Assembly: GCA_031213475.1 (NCBI GenBank)
Contig: JARUPZ010000021.1
Coordinates: 1,116,001 to 1,180,000 of the forward strand
DNA from: Nereocystis luetkeana
Taxonomy: Eukaryota; Sar; Phaeophyceae; Laminariales; Laminariaceae
Reading direction: 5' to 3'
Length of the DNA stretch: 64,000 nt
In this document: in pieces, positions 43,330 through 55,100 of the stretch
Position numbering within the stretch: position 1 is the first letter of the stretch
How the letters are laid out: each line of letters begins with the position of its first letter
Translations under genes and position numbers: made by a program
The notes under the pieces: generated by a model
What the model was told of the DNA's origin: nothing
What the model saw: only the letters and a program-made list of their open reading frames with translations
Databases searched by the model: none

Positions 43330-43800
43330 AAACTAACAAAAACAAAAAAAAAACACGCGAAAATAACAGATTGGGAATCCCGCCTAGAGGGGGATCGAAG
43401 GGCCCTTGCCTAGTATTAGTACTGCTGATAAAGGTCAACTCAGGCCTGATATATGCTGGTACATGAGTCCCTCACTCCAGCACCATAGTAAAACCCCCCA
43501 TAATTGACACGAACAGGCAGACAGGTAGGCAAGAACGCCTGTTCCCTCTACAACCACAGTAGGCCCTACGTAGCATCCTTTCGGTTTCACGAAAACACAC
43601 ACGCAAAAAATAAAGATTGAGAATCCAGCTTTTAGAGGGGAGCGGCTGACGGTTGTCTAGTATTACTACTACAGTTGATAACTGTCAACAACTCCGGCCT
43701 GATACATGCTGGTGCATACGCCCCTCACTCCAGCACCAAAGTGAAAACAACCACAATCGACAATAAGAGACAGACAGGAAGACAAGAACGCCTGATCCGT
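43330..43800 (+). repeat. ~240-bp imperfect tandem repeat
   Basis: Two units share GAGAATCC or GGGAATCC, TAGTATTA, GGCCTGATA(T/C)ATGCTGGT, CCCTCACTCCAGCACCA and CAGACAGG...CAAGAACGCCTG. Confidence 0.75.
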
Positions 43801-43869
43801 CGGTTGTTTCACGAAAAAACAAAAAATCACGAAACGAACCAGAACGCCATCACGTCACTGGAACTCCCT

Positions 43870-44235
43870 TTTTCGTTTTTTCCCTACGGACGCGCTCGAC
43901 TACCGACCGGTGAGCTTGACCACCAACCGCTACGCTCGACTACCGGTTGACGTGCTCCGTTACCGACGTATTTTCTCGACAGACCATCGACGAGCTCGGC
44001 TACCGATCGATGAGCTTGGTCAAAAAGTAAACACGAACCGAACCAGAACGCCGTAACATCATTGGAACTCCATTTTTCGGTTAATTTCCAAACATGCGCA
44101 CCGATCGATAAACTCGAATTTCAATCGATACTGTTGACTACTGACCGATGCGCTTGACTTAACTCGCTCGTCTTTCGATTGATACGCTCGCATTTTTAGA
44201 CCGTTGGTGTTTGACTGCCGACTGGCATGAAAACA
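43870..44235. repeat. Degenerate tandem repeat of CGCTCGACTACCGAC type
   Basis: Repeated GCTCGACTACCGA and GATxxGCTTGAC units of about 16-24 bp. Confidence 0.6.
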
Positions 44236-44282
44236 GATGTCTTCACCTACCGACCGATGTGTCCTGTGCTGACACCACGTCC

Positions 44283-44570
44283 TCATGACCATCACCAATC
44301 ACGATGATCATCATCGATCACGGTAGACGCGTCATCATCCATCATGGTGATCGTCGTCACCAATTATGAATATCGTCATCAATCATGGTAATAGTCATCA
44401 CCCACCATGAATATCGTCATCATCAATCATGGCGATGGCCACCACCAATCGTGATCGCCAAAATCAAATCATGGTAATTGACACCACCAATCATGATCGC
44501 CATCATCCACCATGGTGATCGTCATCACCTATCATACCGACGATCGTCATCATCAATCACCACCATACGC
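44283..44570. repeat. Degenerate tandem repeat of CACCAATCATGATCG type
   Basis: Units such as ATCATGGTGATCGTCATC and CACCAATCATGATCGCC with a period near 24 bp. Confidence 0.75.
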
Positions 44571-45830
44571 GTATCGACAGCACAATCGAAAAAACGAACG
44601 AAGCGAACGACAGCGCAACGATCGGCCAGGGGAAAAAAACAAAAACCTGAAAAACATTCGGGGAATCATTCCGGAGATCCTTCGAAAGACCATTGCGAGC
44701 ACCGGAACCCCATCAGAGCGCAGCCCGTCAACCCTCACCGCTGCCGCCGCGCCACCTTCTCAGTTGAACACGAAAAATACTGGCTGCCTTAGCTTACCGC
44801 AGTAAATATTTCGCGTCCATGAGAAACGTAAGAAAAACAGAAACCAGTCGGCAATGCCACCCTCCAAAGCACGCTTCCCACGACTCTGCACCTGTATCTA
44901 CCCCTCATTGTTCCAACTAACTGCCTCTACCCGAAGAAAACCCAACACACAAGAAGGAAGGAACGAAAGGACTGAAGGAAGAAAGAGTGAGCGGAACAAA
45001 TTACGGCAGTGTGCCCGCACCACCGCACCGCACCGCAACCCACCACACCACACCGCCTTGCACTCCCCCAAAAACAAAACAACAAAACAAGAAAACACAC
45101 ACCAGCACGGATCGAAACCGCTCGCGACCGGGCCGAGAGCCATCCCTCCCTCACCAACACCGATGCTGCCCAACAAAGGCTGGGGATAAAAACCAGCCTT
45201 CCCCGCCCCATATCCCCGGCATTTTCAAGTTGACAGTTTTAGTGTCTCAACCCTGACCTTCCTTGCCTGTGGCGGCTACCCCCCCCCCCCCCCCCGCAAA
45301 GCGCACACCACTCCCAGCCTATCGAGGAGGCAATGAGGCAACCCCTCCTCCTCCCCGAATTCCAGTAGGCGTTATTTGCCGACGAAGTAAAAGGTCAAGA
45401 CTCGCCGCCTGCGCCGTCCGTATCCTCTCTTAACACCGAGGCTTCGTAAGCCTGCTACGAATGCTACGCCCCGTCCCATCCCGTCCCACCCATCCCATAC
45501 AGCGGCGAACCGCACCGTAGACTACTGCGGTTGTACCGCACAAGGCCTTCTGGTAGAAGAGAGCAAACACACACCCACGGCGGCGGTATGGCTCAAAACA
45601 GCCATCACAGCCGGCTTGCTAAAGGACGACAACCCTGATAGCTACCGTAGGTTACAGCAGCACTTAACCTCACCGACGATGCCCCTACGATGTCCCACTC
45701 GGCCAGTTTGAGAAAAGGCAACTGCAATAGCTAGCACTGTACCGTAGCTTATTGCTGCGTATTCACCAGTACCTTTAGCTCCCCTACCGGCGCTCCCCTT
45801 TCCCACTTGCCCACCGACTTGGTTGCCACC
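44571..45830. other. Unrecognised, partly open sequence
   Basis: A plus-strand frame around 44575-44805 (KNLKNIRGIIPEILRKTIAS...) looks moderately protein-like but has no known domain or clear splice sites. Another open stretch (45.0-45.25 kb) is lysine/threonine low complexity. C run at 45281-45296. Confidence 0.25.
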
Positions 45831-45837
45831 CAGGCCA

Positions 45838-46625
45838 TACCACCACTGTACGCTACGCTTCACCACGTTGAACGCTACACCACGTCAACGACGCTGCATG
45901 ACGTCGCACGCCACGCCACGCTGCACGCTACGCGCCACGCTACACGACGTTTTACGCTACGCTACGCCACGCTGCACGGCAGGCTGCTACCGCTGCTGCT
46001 ACTGTGAGCCAGGCTCCCGGCTGCTACCTACCGCTCTTGCTGCTAAAAGCGCCAAGCTACCTACCGCCGCTGCTGCTAAAGCCTCAGGTTTCCGGCTGCT
46101 ACCGTTGCTGTTGACAACCGCCAGGATCCCAGCTGCTGTCGCTGCTACTAAACGCCACGCTGCCCGATACGCCACTCGCTACACGCTACGCCACCACACG
46201 CTACACGGCGTTGCACGCGACGCAACACCGCACGCTACGCGACGCTGCACGATACAGGCCACGCTGCGTAACGCAGCACTCTACGCCTAGCGACATTGCA
46301 CGCTACACGACGTTGCACGCTACACCACTCGCGACACGGTAGGCCACGCTGCACCCTACGCAACGCGGTACGCTAGGCCACGCTGCACGCTACGCAACGC
46401 TACATGCTAGGTCAAGCTGGAGGCTACGCAGCGCTACACGATGGGCCACGCAGGATGCTACGCAACCCTACACGCTAGGTCACGCTTCACGCTGCACACT
46501 GCACACCACATGCAACACTAGGCCCCGCTACGCCACGCTGCACACCACGCTACGTACCGCGCTAACGCTAGGACACGCTTCGCGACACGCTATGCTGCAC
46601 GCCACGCTACCGCCAGGCTATGCCA
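45838..46625. repeat. CACGCTACG minisatellite, ~790 bp
   Basis: Dense degenerate units ACGCTACGCCACGCTGC, CACGCTACACGACG and similar, period about 10-20 bp, interrupted near 46.0-46.14 kb by CTGCTAC-rich sequence. Open frames across it are repeat artefacts. Confidence 0.85.
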
Positions 46626-46739
46626 CGATAGATAAGACCACGCTGCGACACACCGTCGATGACGAACTTCCCAACAAAAAATATGCCAAAACTCTCGAGA
46701 ATCAATCACGGGGTCCAGGACTTTCCACTTCCTGACCAA

Positions 46740-46985
46740 CTTATCTCTGCACATGCCCCCCCCCCCCCGAAAAAAAAAGCCTTTCTCCAACCCTCTCACC
46801 CATCTACTCCCTTGAAGTGACCCACTACATGGCCTACTTCCCACACACTTGCCCCCCCCCCCCCTCCCTCCCAAGAAAAAAAAAGTATTTTCCCAACCCT
46901 CTCATCCATCCACCCCCCGCCCATCACCCACCACGACATGGCCTACTTCCCACACACTTCCCCCCCCCCCCCCCTCCACCTCCGT
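46740..46985. repeat. Three tandem units with poly(C) tracts
   Basis: CCTACTTCCCACACACTT followed by a C run occurs twice, with a related CAACCCTCTCA-containing unit. Period about 110-120 bp. Confidence 0.65.
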
Positions 46986-47084
46986 GTGCCCGGTTCTGAC
47001 TTCATGCGTCTTCCTTTCGCCTCCTGAAGCGTTGGACGAACAAATACATGGTACGTAGCCGTTCGATAATGTCAGGTCGGTCTC

Positions 47085-47530
47085 GATACTTGATTTCAAT
47101 GGTCGTTTTCGGCGGTCAATCTCGATGGTTGATTTCGATGGTCGATTCGCCGTTTCAATGTGTGAATTTGGTGGCGTAAATACTATTTTTACCAAATCCG
47201 CTGGAAACCCAATAGTTGAAAAGACCTCGAATGTCGATTTTTATGGTCAGCATCGATAGTCGACTTCGATGGTCAATTTTCGATGGTCGGTTTCTAGTAT
47301 CTCTTTTCCACGGTCGATCTCGACGTTCGATAGCCACTCTCGGTGGTCGATGACGATGGTCAATACAAGCAACAATCTCGGTGGCTGATCTCGATATTCA
47401 GTTTCGATGGTTGATCTCGACGTTCAATTTCGATGGTCCATCTCAAAGCCCAACCTTGGTGTTCAATCTCAACGGTCGACAACCAATCTCAGTGTTCCAT
47501 CTCGATGGACGACTTCGATCACTCACTTTC
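47085..47530. repeat. Degenerate TCGATGGTC minisatellite
   Basis: Units such as GATTTCGATGGTC and AATCTCGGTGGTTGATC with a period near 17 bp throughout. Confidence 0.8.
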
Positions 47531-47639
47531 TGGCCCTTTCCGCCGATTTTCCTCCATCTCTGTCCGTGTCGCTTGTGTTGCCATTATCATCATCACTCGA
47601 CGCGCCACGTTTCCCCAACCTGGCAACCTTCATTTCCAT

Positions 47640-48045
47640 TAACGGTGGATAAAGACGGGTGGAAGGGGAAGGGGGAGGAAACACAAAAGCGGCAACGTTA
47701 AGACCTTTTTTCCCGAAACAAATATCGCGAGCGGGAAGAGATGTAATGGTTGCATTACGGTCACGGTGTCAATTCAATCGCACGCAAGCCGAAAACACGC
47801 TGGATCCAGTGAACAATCTTCTTAACCCGTTCACTCGTACTGCAAAACGTATCCTTCCGTCTTCTGCAATCACGCCGCATCGCCACTTCGCTCGAGGAGG
47901 TGCCGCATCCACCTCCCAAAGAGTAACTAACCTCCCATCCCTCGCAAGTAGAGTACCAAACTAAAAACCGTAGTCATCCCCCTCTGCAAACAAAAAATGA
48001 TTGCAAACCACAATAACATCCTGCTTTAGTCACCCCCTCCCCCTA
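47640..48045. other. Unrecognised open stretch
   Basis: A plus-strand frame (47659-47964) includes RAGRDVMVALRSRCQF and TLDPVNNLLNPFTRTAKR and lacks homopolymers. There is no recognised domain and no clear splice sites. Low confidence as a gene. Confidence 0.2.
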
Positions 48046-48532
48046 TTTTATATAGGTTGGGTTGGCGTCGGTTGGCAGCGACACTGTAAAACATGCCGCT
48101 CACCACGTGCGCTACACAGCCAGGGTACCGTTTTTTTTTTTTTTTTGGCGGTCGCCCACAGCTGGTTGTCGAGTTAGATCATTTGTGCGAGGTGAACGAC
48201 CTTTACTCCGCACAAGTGGGAATGATCGTATCACGTAGCGTTCAAGTTAAGAAATGCCTACACCGGAAATTAACTCAACTCATTGAAGCTGTAATCCATA
48301 TGCAAGTTCGCCTCACAAGCGGTTCTTAGTAGGATGCAGCTCACCCTTCATGCGACTCGCCGGACACCTCACGGCGCTTCGCGCTTGGTGCAAGCAATGT
48401 CTGCCTGGTCGGTGAAAACCCGATATGCTCCGTCCCGGCATTGTAGGGATGCGAGGGTCTATGACCATACGACTACGGCCATGCATGAGATCGAGTACAT
48501 CTCTCCTATCGAGTACACGCCCCCCCCCCCCC
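48046..48532 (+). repeat. C-tail family A copy, near full length
   Basis: Runs from GGTTGGGTTGGCGTCGG and AACATGCCGCTCACC through GCACAAGTGGGAATG, CTTAGTAGGATGCAGC and GCAAGCAATGTCTGCC to CGAGTACACG plus a C run. The same order, reversed, is found at 12671-13629. Confidence 0.7.
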
Positions 48533-48561
48533 CCCTCCCCAAAGAAACGTGCCTGAAACAC

Positions 48562-48760
48562 CCTCCCTCCGTCCCGGCATTGTAGGGATGCGAGGGTCTA
48601 TGGTCATACGCCTACGACCATACATGACATCGAGTACACCCCCCCCCCCTGGTCGGTGAAACCCGAGGTGTCCTGTCCCGGCATTGTAGGGGTGCCAGGG
48701 TCCATGGTCATACGACTGCGACCATGCATTACTAAAGTAAGTACACCCCCCCCCAACCCG
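48562..48760 (+). repeat. Two truncated C-tail A copies in tandem
   Basis: Copy 1 (about 48567-48648) starts at CCTCCGTCCCGGCATTG. Copy 2 (48650-48757) starts at TGGTCGGTGAAACCC. Both end with GTACACC and a C run. Confidence 0.7.
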
Positions 48761-48816
48761 CCAACAAGACTACCACCTAAAACCACTATCATCTCCTCTA
48801 CCCCCCCCCCACCCAC

Positions 48817-49326
48817 CTCGCCATCCATCGGCATCACGCCCGCAGCATCGGCTCCCGAAGCCCCACCCCCCTTCAAGTTTCCCCCGCCCACCGTTGCCCC
48901 CGCTCCCGCTCCTCCCATCGACAACGCCTGTTCAGCTTTTCCTGCAAACCCAGCCGCGGCCGCCGCCGCCGCTGCGCCAACCGGGGTCGTCGGCTTAGAC
49001 CCCCCGCTTCCACTCCCATTAGCGCTTCCGTTTCCCGAAGGCGTCGGGCTTGCTCCTCGGCGGGGGCTAGTCGAAGCCGCCCGAGCAGCCCCAGCAGAAG
49101 CAGACGCCGCAGCCCCACCACCCAGCGCACTCGCAGCCGCTGCTACCCCCCCCTGTCTGGCCGACGAAGCTGCTGAGGACGCTGCTCCTGCTCCTGCGCC
49201 GCCTCCTGATATTGACGCTCCCACCAAGGTGGATGGTGATGAGGTGTCCGCTCCCGCCGAGTTGACATTGTCGGGTTCTCCAACCAAAGAAGCGGTTTCT
49301 GTGGCCGGGCTTGCTGACCTCGCCGG
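48817..49326 (-). CDS. Ala/Gly/Ser-rich exon, possibly 3' part of the SIN3-like gene
   Basis: A 510-bp minus-strand stretch of 170 codons with acceptor CCCCGTATGCAG and donor GATGGCGAG/GTGGGT, both phase 0 like the SIN3-like exons upstream. It begins PARSASPATETASLVG, is dominated by alanine, glycine and serine, and ends GADAAGVMPMDGE. Such low-complexity linkers are common in brown algal proteins. It could belong to the SIN3-like gene, since it is the next good exon on the same strand with matching phase, or to a separate gene. No domain is visible. Confidence 0.4.
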
Positions 49327-50500
49327 CTGCATACGGGGAGGGTGGGGGTGGGCGTTGGGGTGGGGATACGGTGGGTGTGGGTGCAGGTGATGGCCATCGG
49401 CCGTAGTTGTTACGTGTTTGTTGTTGCGGTTGTTGGTTTTTAACGCAATACCAAAGGGGACTCCACACCGGGTGGTTTCTCCTTTTCGTTCAATACTTTG
49501 ATCGTTTTTTACGAGCAAAAACAAACATGGCAGACAGAGCCACGGCCCACCTCCGCTGAGTAAGAATGGGCAGATGCTGATCCCGACCCGCTGTGGTTGC
49601 TGGGCACGATAAGTTCCATAAGGAGCGAGCAGCACCCGTCGGAGCCATCCGAGGCCGTCGACCACTGCAACCTGCGCGCACACGAAGCGAGGAAGGGAAT
49701 TTTTCTTTTATCTTGACGTCGGTTTCGCATTGCAATTGCAACTCTCTCGTATACAACACGTTATGTGTATCTACAACGGTAGTACGCACGTGCGCACGAT
49801 GATTGCATTTTTGCGCTATTGTCTGGCGTGTACCATTTACTTCAAGTATGTGTATTACGTCTATTATGTTTCAATCGTTCTTGTCTGAGGCTTACGATTC
49901 GATTCAGTTCGTAAACCAGGCATTTTTTATCTGTTTTATTCGTTCCTTCTGTACTAAAATTACTGTATTCAGAAAGGCATCTTCAAGAAGTTGTTCACCA
50001 TGCTCTTTTAACACCAACCTTCAACATGTACAAATAATACAAACCATGCAGATGTAAATTGTCCTGTTGACCCGGGAAACATCCAGGGGAGTCACTGGCC
50101 TATATCCCGGACACGGAAATACGTGTAGAATACGCGCGAAGGGCTTATCATAATCTGTAAATTCAGTAAAAATGGGGTATAGACGAGACGTATTACGCAG
50201 CTTGCAAACCTGCGATTTAATCAGTCGAACTCACAGCTGACGTATTTCATAATTCTATAAAACCATGAAAACAAGTACACTACCTATACCAGGTACCAGG
50301 TATACAATACCGCTACATTTTAATTTAATAGTACTATTAATATTAATATTACTAATAACATTAATAATACGTGAACTATTCCGGGAGGAAATACAGCAGT
50401 AACCAGCACCAAATTTGGGAGGATATCTGGTTTTGTTTTTTTGGTCCAGCGTCGGTTTTGATTACTACCTGGTATATAGTCCATGACCCTTGTACTGCTA
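49327..50500. other. No gene recognised
   Basis: Mixed, then T-rich sequence. Contains a copy of the 65-bp short repeat (50190-50240), TACCAGGTACCAGGTA at about 50289 and TATTAATATTAATATTA at 50334. Confidence 0.4.
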
Positions 50501-50503
50501 CTA

Positions 50504-50615
50504 TCACGGGGGACCATAGTTAATAGGACCAATTTTTTTTAGTAAAAATAGTTAAATATGTACCAGGGTAGGGTTTTATGTATACCATACGTCCCAGTAA
50601 CTATGGTCCCCCGTA
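50504..50615. mobile_element. MITE-1 with CCAGG-type insertion
   Basis: TA | TCACGGGGGACCATAG ... CTATGGTCCCCCGTAA. The middle reads ATATGTACCAGGGTAGGG where others have ATATATAGG. Confidence 0.87.
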
Positions 50616-51099
50616 ATGCCATTTATACTACATCACACTACTCTACAGTAACTGAATACTAAAACAATTAATAGGGCTGACCTGAAGAGATTGCTAGATC
50701 GTCCTTTCACGATGCGCCGGCACTCCGAGAGGTACCGCGTCGGCTGGGATCGGCCTAGCCCGGCCTGTGCGACCAGAAAAAAGTACCACCACGCAAAAAA
50801 AAAATCGCAAAAAAGGCGAGATGGAAAATAGGCAAAAGGTACTATTAATAGGCGAGTACAGAAACGAACCAGTATGTAGGGAAAAGGTTATGGATTGAGT
50901 ACAGGGATGAGCTACAGTAGTAGAGAAAAGGTACAGACATGGGCCGGTGGGGAAGCACATTTGTACAAGAGGTGGGTGCGAGTAGAGGCAGAAGGGCGGA
51001 GGGGGGGGTTGACGGGGGCGAATGACACATTCAAGGGTGTGTTTAGTAGGGAATATACTCCGGGGTACCCGGGGAGCAAACCTGCCTTTCAAGCAATAG

Positions 51100-51335
51100 T
51101 TGGATAAATACCGGGGTACCCCCTGAGTATACCCCGGTACCCCCAAAGTATATACCCGGGTACCGCCCAGAGTAGGTACTTATCAAACCTGTTTTTTAGT
51201 CATACCCGGGTACCCCCAGAGTATGTACCCGGGTACCGCCCAGAGTACATACTCGGGTACTCCCTCAGAGTATATACCTGGGAAACCCCCACAGTACATA
51301 CCCGCGAAACCCCGAAAGTACACACCCGGTATCCT
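51100..51335. repeat. ~26-bp minisatellite with CCCGGGTACC units
   Basis: About eight units such as ATACCCGGGTACCCCCAGAG and ATACTCGGGTACTCCC. They diverge toward the right. Confidence 0.85.
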
Positions 51336-51837
51336 AAAAAAAAAATGTACCAGGCATATCAGGACGTACACACGTAGTATATGATAGATTACATGCTACC
51401 TGGTTGGGTCACACTCGGACAGAGATCGGATTCCCGCTTTATCATATACTAATACTGCAGTAGCTCTCTCGTGGACGACCGGTCTTCTTCTCAGGTGCAC
51501 CAGGTCTTTCAGCCCCAGGCAAACCTTTTTACCTGGCCATCAAGCGGGGATCCCATCTGTACGGCGTATAACTAAACTACAGCATATAGTCCTATTTCGG
51601 GGGGGGGGGCACATTGATACATACTACCGATGTAATACACCTGGTACCTGTACCTGTAGTAGTAAGAACCCGATGTGGGGTAACAAAACCAGGCACCCCC
51701 GATGTTTACACCATATTCGGTTTTGATTGCTACACTATTAATAGTATGCTATATGACATCTTTCCTGGCATTTGTACCGAAAACAACCTACCAGGTACCT
51801 GGTTAGCAATTTTACGAGGTGACCCTTTTCCAACTCT

Positions 51838-51955
51838 GTCTATTTCCAAGTGTTTCGTCACCAAAACGGGCGTGTGGCGGCAACGGGGTTATAAACCCGT
51901 TTAGAACTGGACTCCCGTTGTGGGGACAACTTACTTGGAATTAGAGTCAGATTTA
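51838..51955. repeat. Two MITE-2 halves in right-left order
   Basis: TTTCCAAGTGTTTCGTCACC ... GGGGTTATAA is a right half. AACCCGTTTAGAACTGG ... GTTGTGGGGACAAC is a left half that follows it directly. Confidence 0.55.
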
Positions 51956-52036
51956 GGTTTCCGTACACTGCACTCTTAAGAGGGTGTTATATTTAGGTAT
52001 CTGTACACTGCACTCGTACAAGGGAAAAACCTTCAC

Positions 52037-52120
52037 CTGGTGTTGCCAGAGCTGCAGCATCTTCGTCGAGGATGAGTCGTCCACGACGCTCTTCAGCTGC
52101 CGCATGAAACAGTTCATCAC
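52037..52120 (-). CDS. SIN3-like exon, MRQLKSVVDD block
   Basis: Acceptor TTTTTTTTCGCAG, donor CACCAG/GTGAAG, 28 codons, phase 0: VMNCFMRQLKSVVDD then SSSTKMLQLWQHQ, as in SIVRQLQHIVSDE...L.LY of animal SIN3. Confidence 0.85.
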
Positions 52121-55100
52121 CTGCGAAAAAAAAACAAAAAAAAACATGCGTACATACGTCGACGAGAAAAAAAACATGACAATCACGACAAACGACCGAA
52201 CAACCACGGCATTGACAGAAAAAAAAGAACTAAATCGCAATAAACTGCCAGGAAACCGGACGACAACAAAAACGAGTAAAAAAAGAGAAATCCCAACATA
52301 AAACCGAACAGCTACGTATGCATGTACAACACCGAGATAAAATAATCGAAAAAACAACGCAAAAACGACAAAAAAAAGAATAAATCCCGACAACGATAAC
52401 ATAAAACTGACCACGTAGTCTTAGCCCAACATCGAGCAATTTCGCAGAGCCACTCTTCCCAACCCGCAAGCTTTTACCAGCACAAACGAGAGCTGGAAAC
52501 ACTTCGCACATCGGGCAGATCACGATCCATCTATTCTACTCGTAGATCATCTGGATCCTAGGCTGACGTTACAAGATGCGCAACAGGATATATACGACAC
52601 AGATACTCGTACAACCCAGAAGACGGTGATACCACAGGAGTAGGTCAAGCAGATTGTATGGTTCCACCCGCAGCAACTAGAGCTACGTCACACGATATAT
52701 ATCAGCAATGTGTCGGTCCTCAAAGAACATGAGCTAGGTCACACAGATCAGGAGTTTACTTTCCTTGAAACATCTAGATCGTAATCTGAGCCATGGCCGG
52801 AAAACTTGAACCCACCTTGTCCAGAGAGAAGAGCATGAATCCGTCGTTGCCCACCGTCAGCTGCACGGCATCCTCAAGCTTGTGCTGAACAGCAACATTG
52901 CAACGAGCGCATTGATGAAACACAACATAAGCGAGGTTGACAACCAAAACTTGGTGTTGATAGTTCCTCAACCCTTGTACGCACGTCTACGGTCTCCCTA
53001 AACACGCAGAAACCACCATCATGCCGCCACAACAGCAGCAACAGCCGCCGTAGTAATCACCAAGCAGCAACGGCAACGAAGAAGCAGCATCGGCAGTGGT
53101 GGAATATATACTCTGAGGTATATGGAGCCCCTACTTTCGTAGAGCAACGAAAGGTCCCAAGTGATGTGGTAGCAAGCTTGGCCCGCTACCGAGGGCTGCA
53201 CTTTTACTTTCTTATATTTAGGGCAAGCCCTCCACGTTGGGTTAGCAGCGTGGAGAAGAGAGAGATCGAGAGAGTAAAGTTCGGACGGGCAAACAAGGCT
53301 CGGCTCGACTTCAAGGAGGCTCGGGTTATTAAGCCGAGTGCTCCTGGTTCTCGGAAAAATTCTCAGATGTGATAAAACACTTCTGGTGTTTCTTCCATGG
53401 GTACATGTGCGACGATCATTCTACGAACCTTTCCCAAAACCTGTCCTCCACAGGTACCCGGGATGCAGCAGGGTCCAGAAGCTATCGTACCCCCTCATAC
53501 AGAATTCATCAACAGTTCATCTATCTTGCACCAGGTATATATCACGATCTAGATAATAATTCGTGCAATGTGCGCCTCAGGTCGTCGGCCAGTGCTCCGT
53601 GAACACGTACAGCAAGGGTCAGGAAGCCATCGTACGCCGCCATGCGGGACCCATTCATAAGCTATCTACATGCTCTATGTACTACATGCCCCGGGGCCAA
53701 ATCTAACTCCTTATCTATGCTTTCTAGATCAGATTTAGATCATTACAGTATCTAGATCAGGATCTAGATCAATAATCTCGATTACTATGAATAGATCAGA
53801 GACACATTATTTTCATCTGTCCAATGCGTGCCTCACCTCGTTGACCACTTGATCGGTGAACGCGTAGAGGAGCGTTAAGAACCCCTCGTAACCCCTCAAT
53901 GCTTTGCCTCTCCCTGTGTTATTCTCGCCGTCCGGTGCCCCCATCCCCAGAGCTCGCACCAGCTTGTCTTCTTCGGACTCACCACCCTCGCGAGCGATCG
54001 GGTTTTGAGGGTGCTCCTTCTGTATGCCATCCAAAAATAAACGAAAAAAAACAGCTTTCACACATCGGGGACAGACCACGATCTAGATCATCTAGATGAT
54101 CTATGATAGATCATGTGCAACTCAACCTGCCGTTATGATAATTTGTGCAGGATCTATCTATCTAGTATCTGTCTACCCGGTACAGGGTACCCTTGCCACT
54201 ATGTGTATCATGCAGGTTTTAAATCACCCCCCTGGCAACGTAAGCTAGAAATATACTACAGATCAAGGGTATATCTACCCTGAAGGATCTACAGTAGATC
54301 ATGAACTGGGGATCGGCGATCTACAACCCGGACGACGTAACGAAAAAAAACGCCTCCTGAGCTGTGAGCCCGACTTTTTTTGTCTTCGAGTCTCGTCTTT
54401 GCAAGCTGCGTGTAATACTTCGATCGTAGGTGCTGCGGGTCGTACATGACCTCGTGAGTGATTTAGGCCGCGGACGACGTGTACCTCAGCAATCGATATC
54501 AGGCCAACCGGTGTAGCATTGCTGCTGTAGACTACAGGTATGTAGACTATCGTACATGTCCCATAATTACGCTTACTACTTTTTTCAATGAACCGAAAGC
54601 GATTCCTTGTCAACTTTCGACTTTGCCTGTCGGTGAAAACACACGCCATGAAAGCGTTGTAATTGTTCATTTAATTTTCTCATATTTTTCTGCATCCCAT
54701 TTATCATATTCGCCCTTCTCTCTCTCCTTCCTATTACGGGGGACACTATTAAATACCAGGTAGGACCTATTATACGGTAGACACAAGAACTTATATATTT
54801 CTTGTATATTTCGCTATTCTCCCTACAAATAATTGGTCCTATTTACAATGGTCCCCCGTAATAGTCGTGGCTGGGGTTACCAAAAAGGCGTTTCTCCCCC
54901 CCCCCCCCACTACGGTTCGTGCCTTCCATTTTATCGCGAGAAGACGTCAGCCCTTTTGTCCCCTTGTCGACTCGCACCGAAAATTGCGCCTAACCACGCT
55001 ATTAATAGGCGCTTTCAGCAGTTGATCCCGTTTTTATTCACTTCTGCAAATAAATTCAAAAGTCCGACCCACGTGGGATTCGAACACCAGCACCAACTCA

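Noticed and set aside
44283-44570. CRISPR array
   Set aside because: Units are degenerate and contiguous without unique spacers, and the genome is eukaryotic.
45823-46290. 155-residue plus-strand gene
   Set aside because: The frame lies inside the CACGCTACG minisatellite and owes its openness to the repeat unit.
48604-49683. Single 359-residue minus-strand gene
   Set aside because: The frame runs through a C-tail A repeat on one side and histidine/proline low complexity on the other. Only the middle, bounded by splice signals, looks like an exon.
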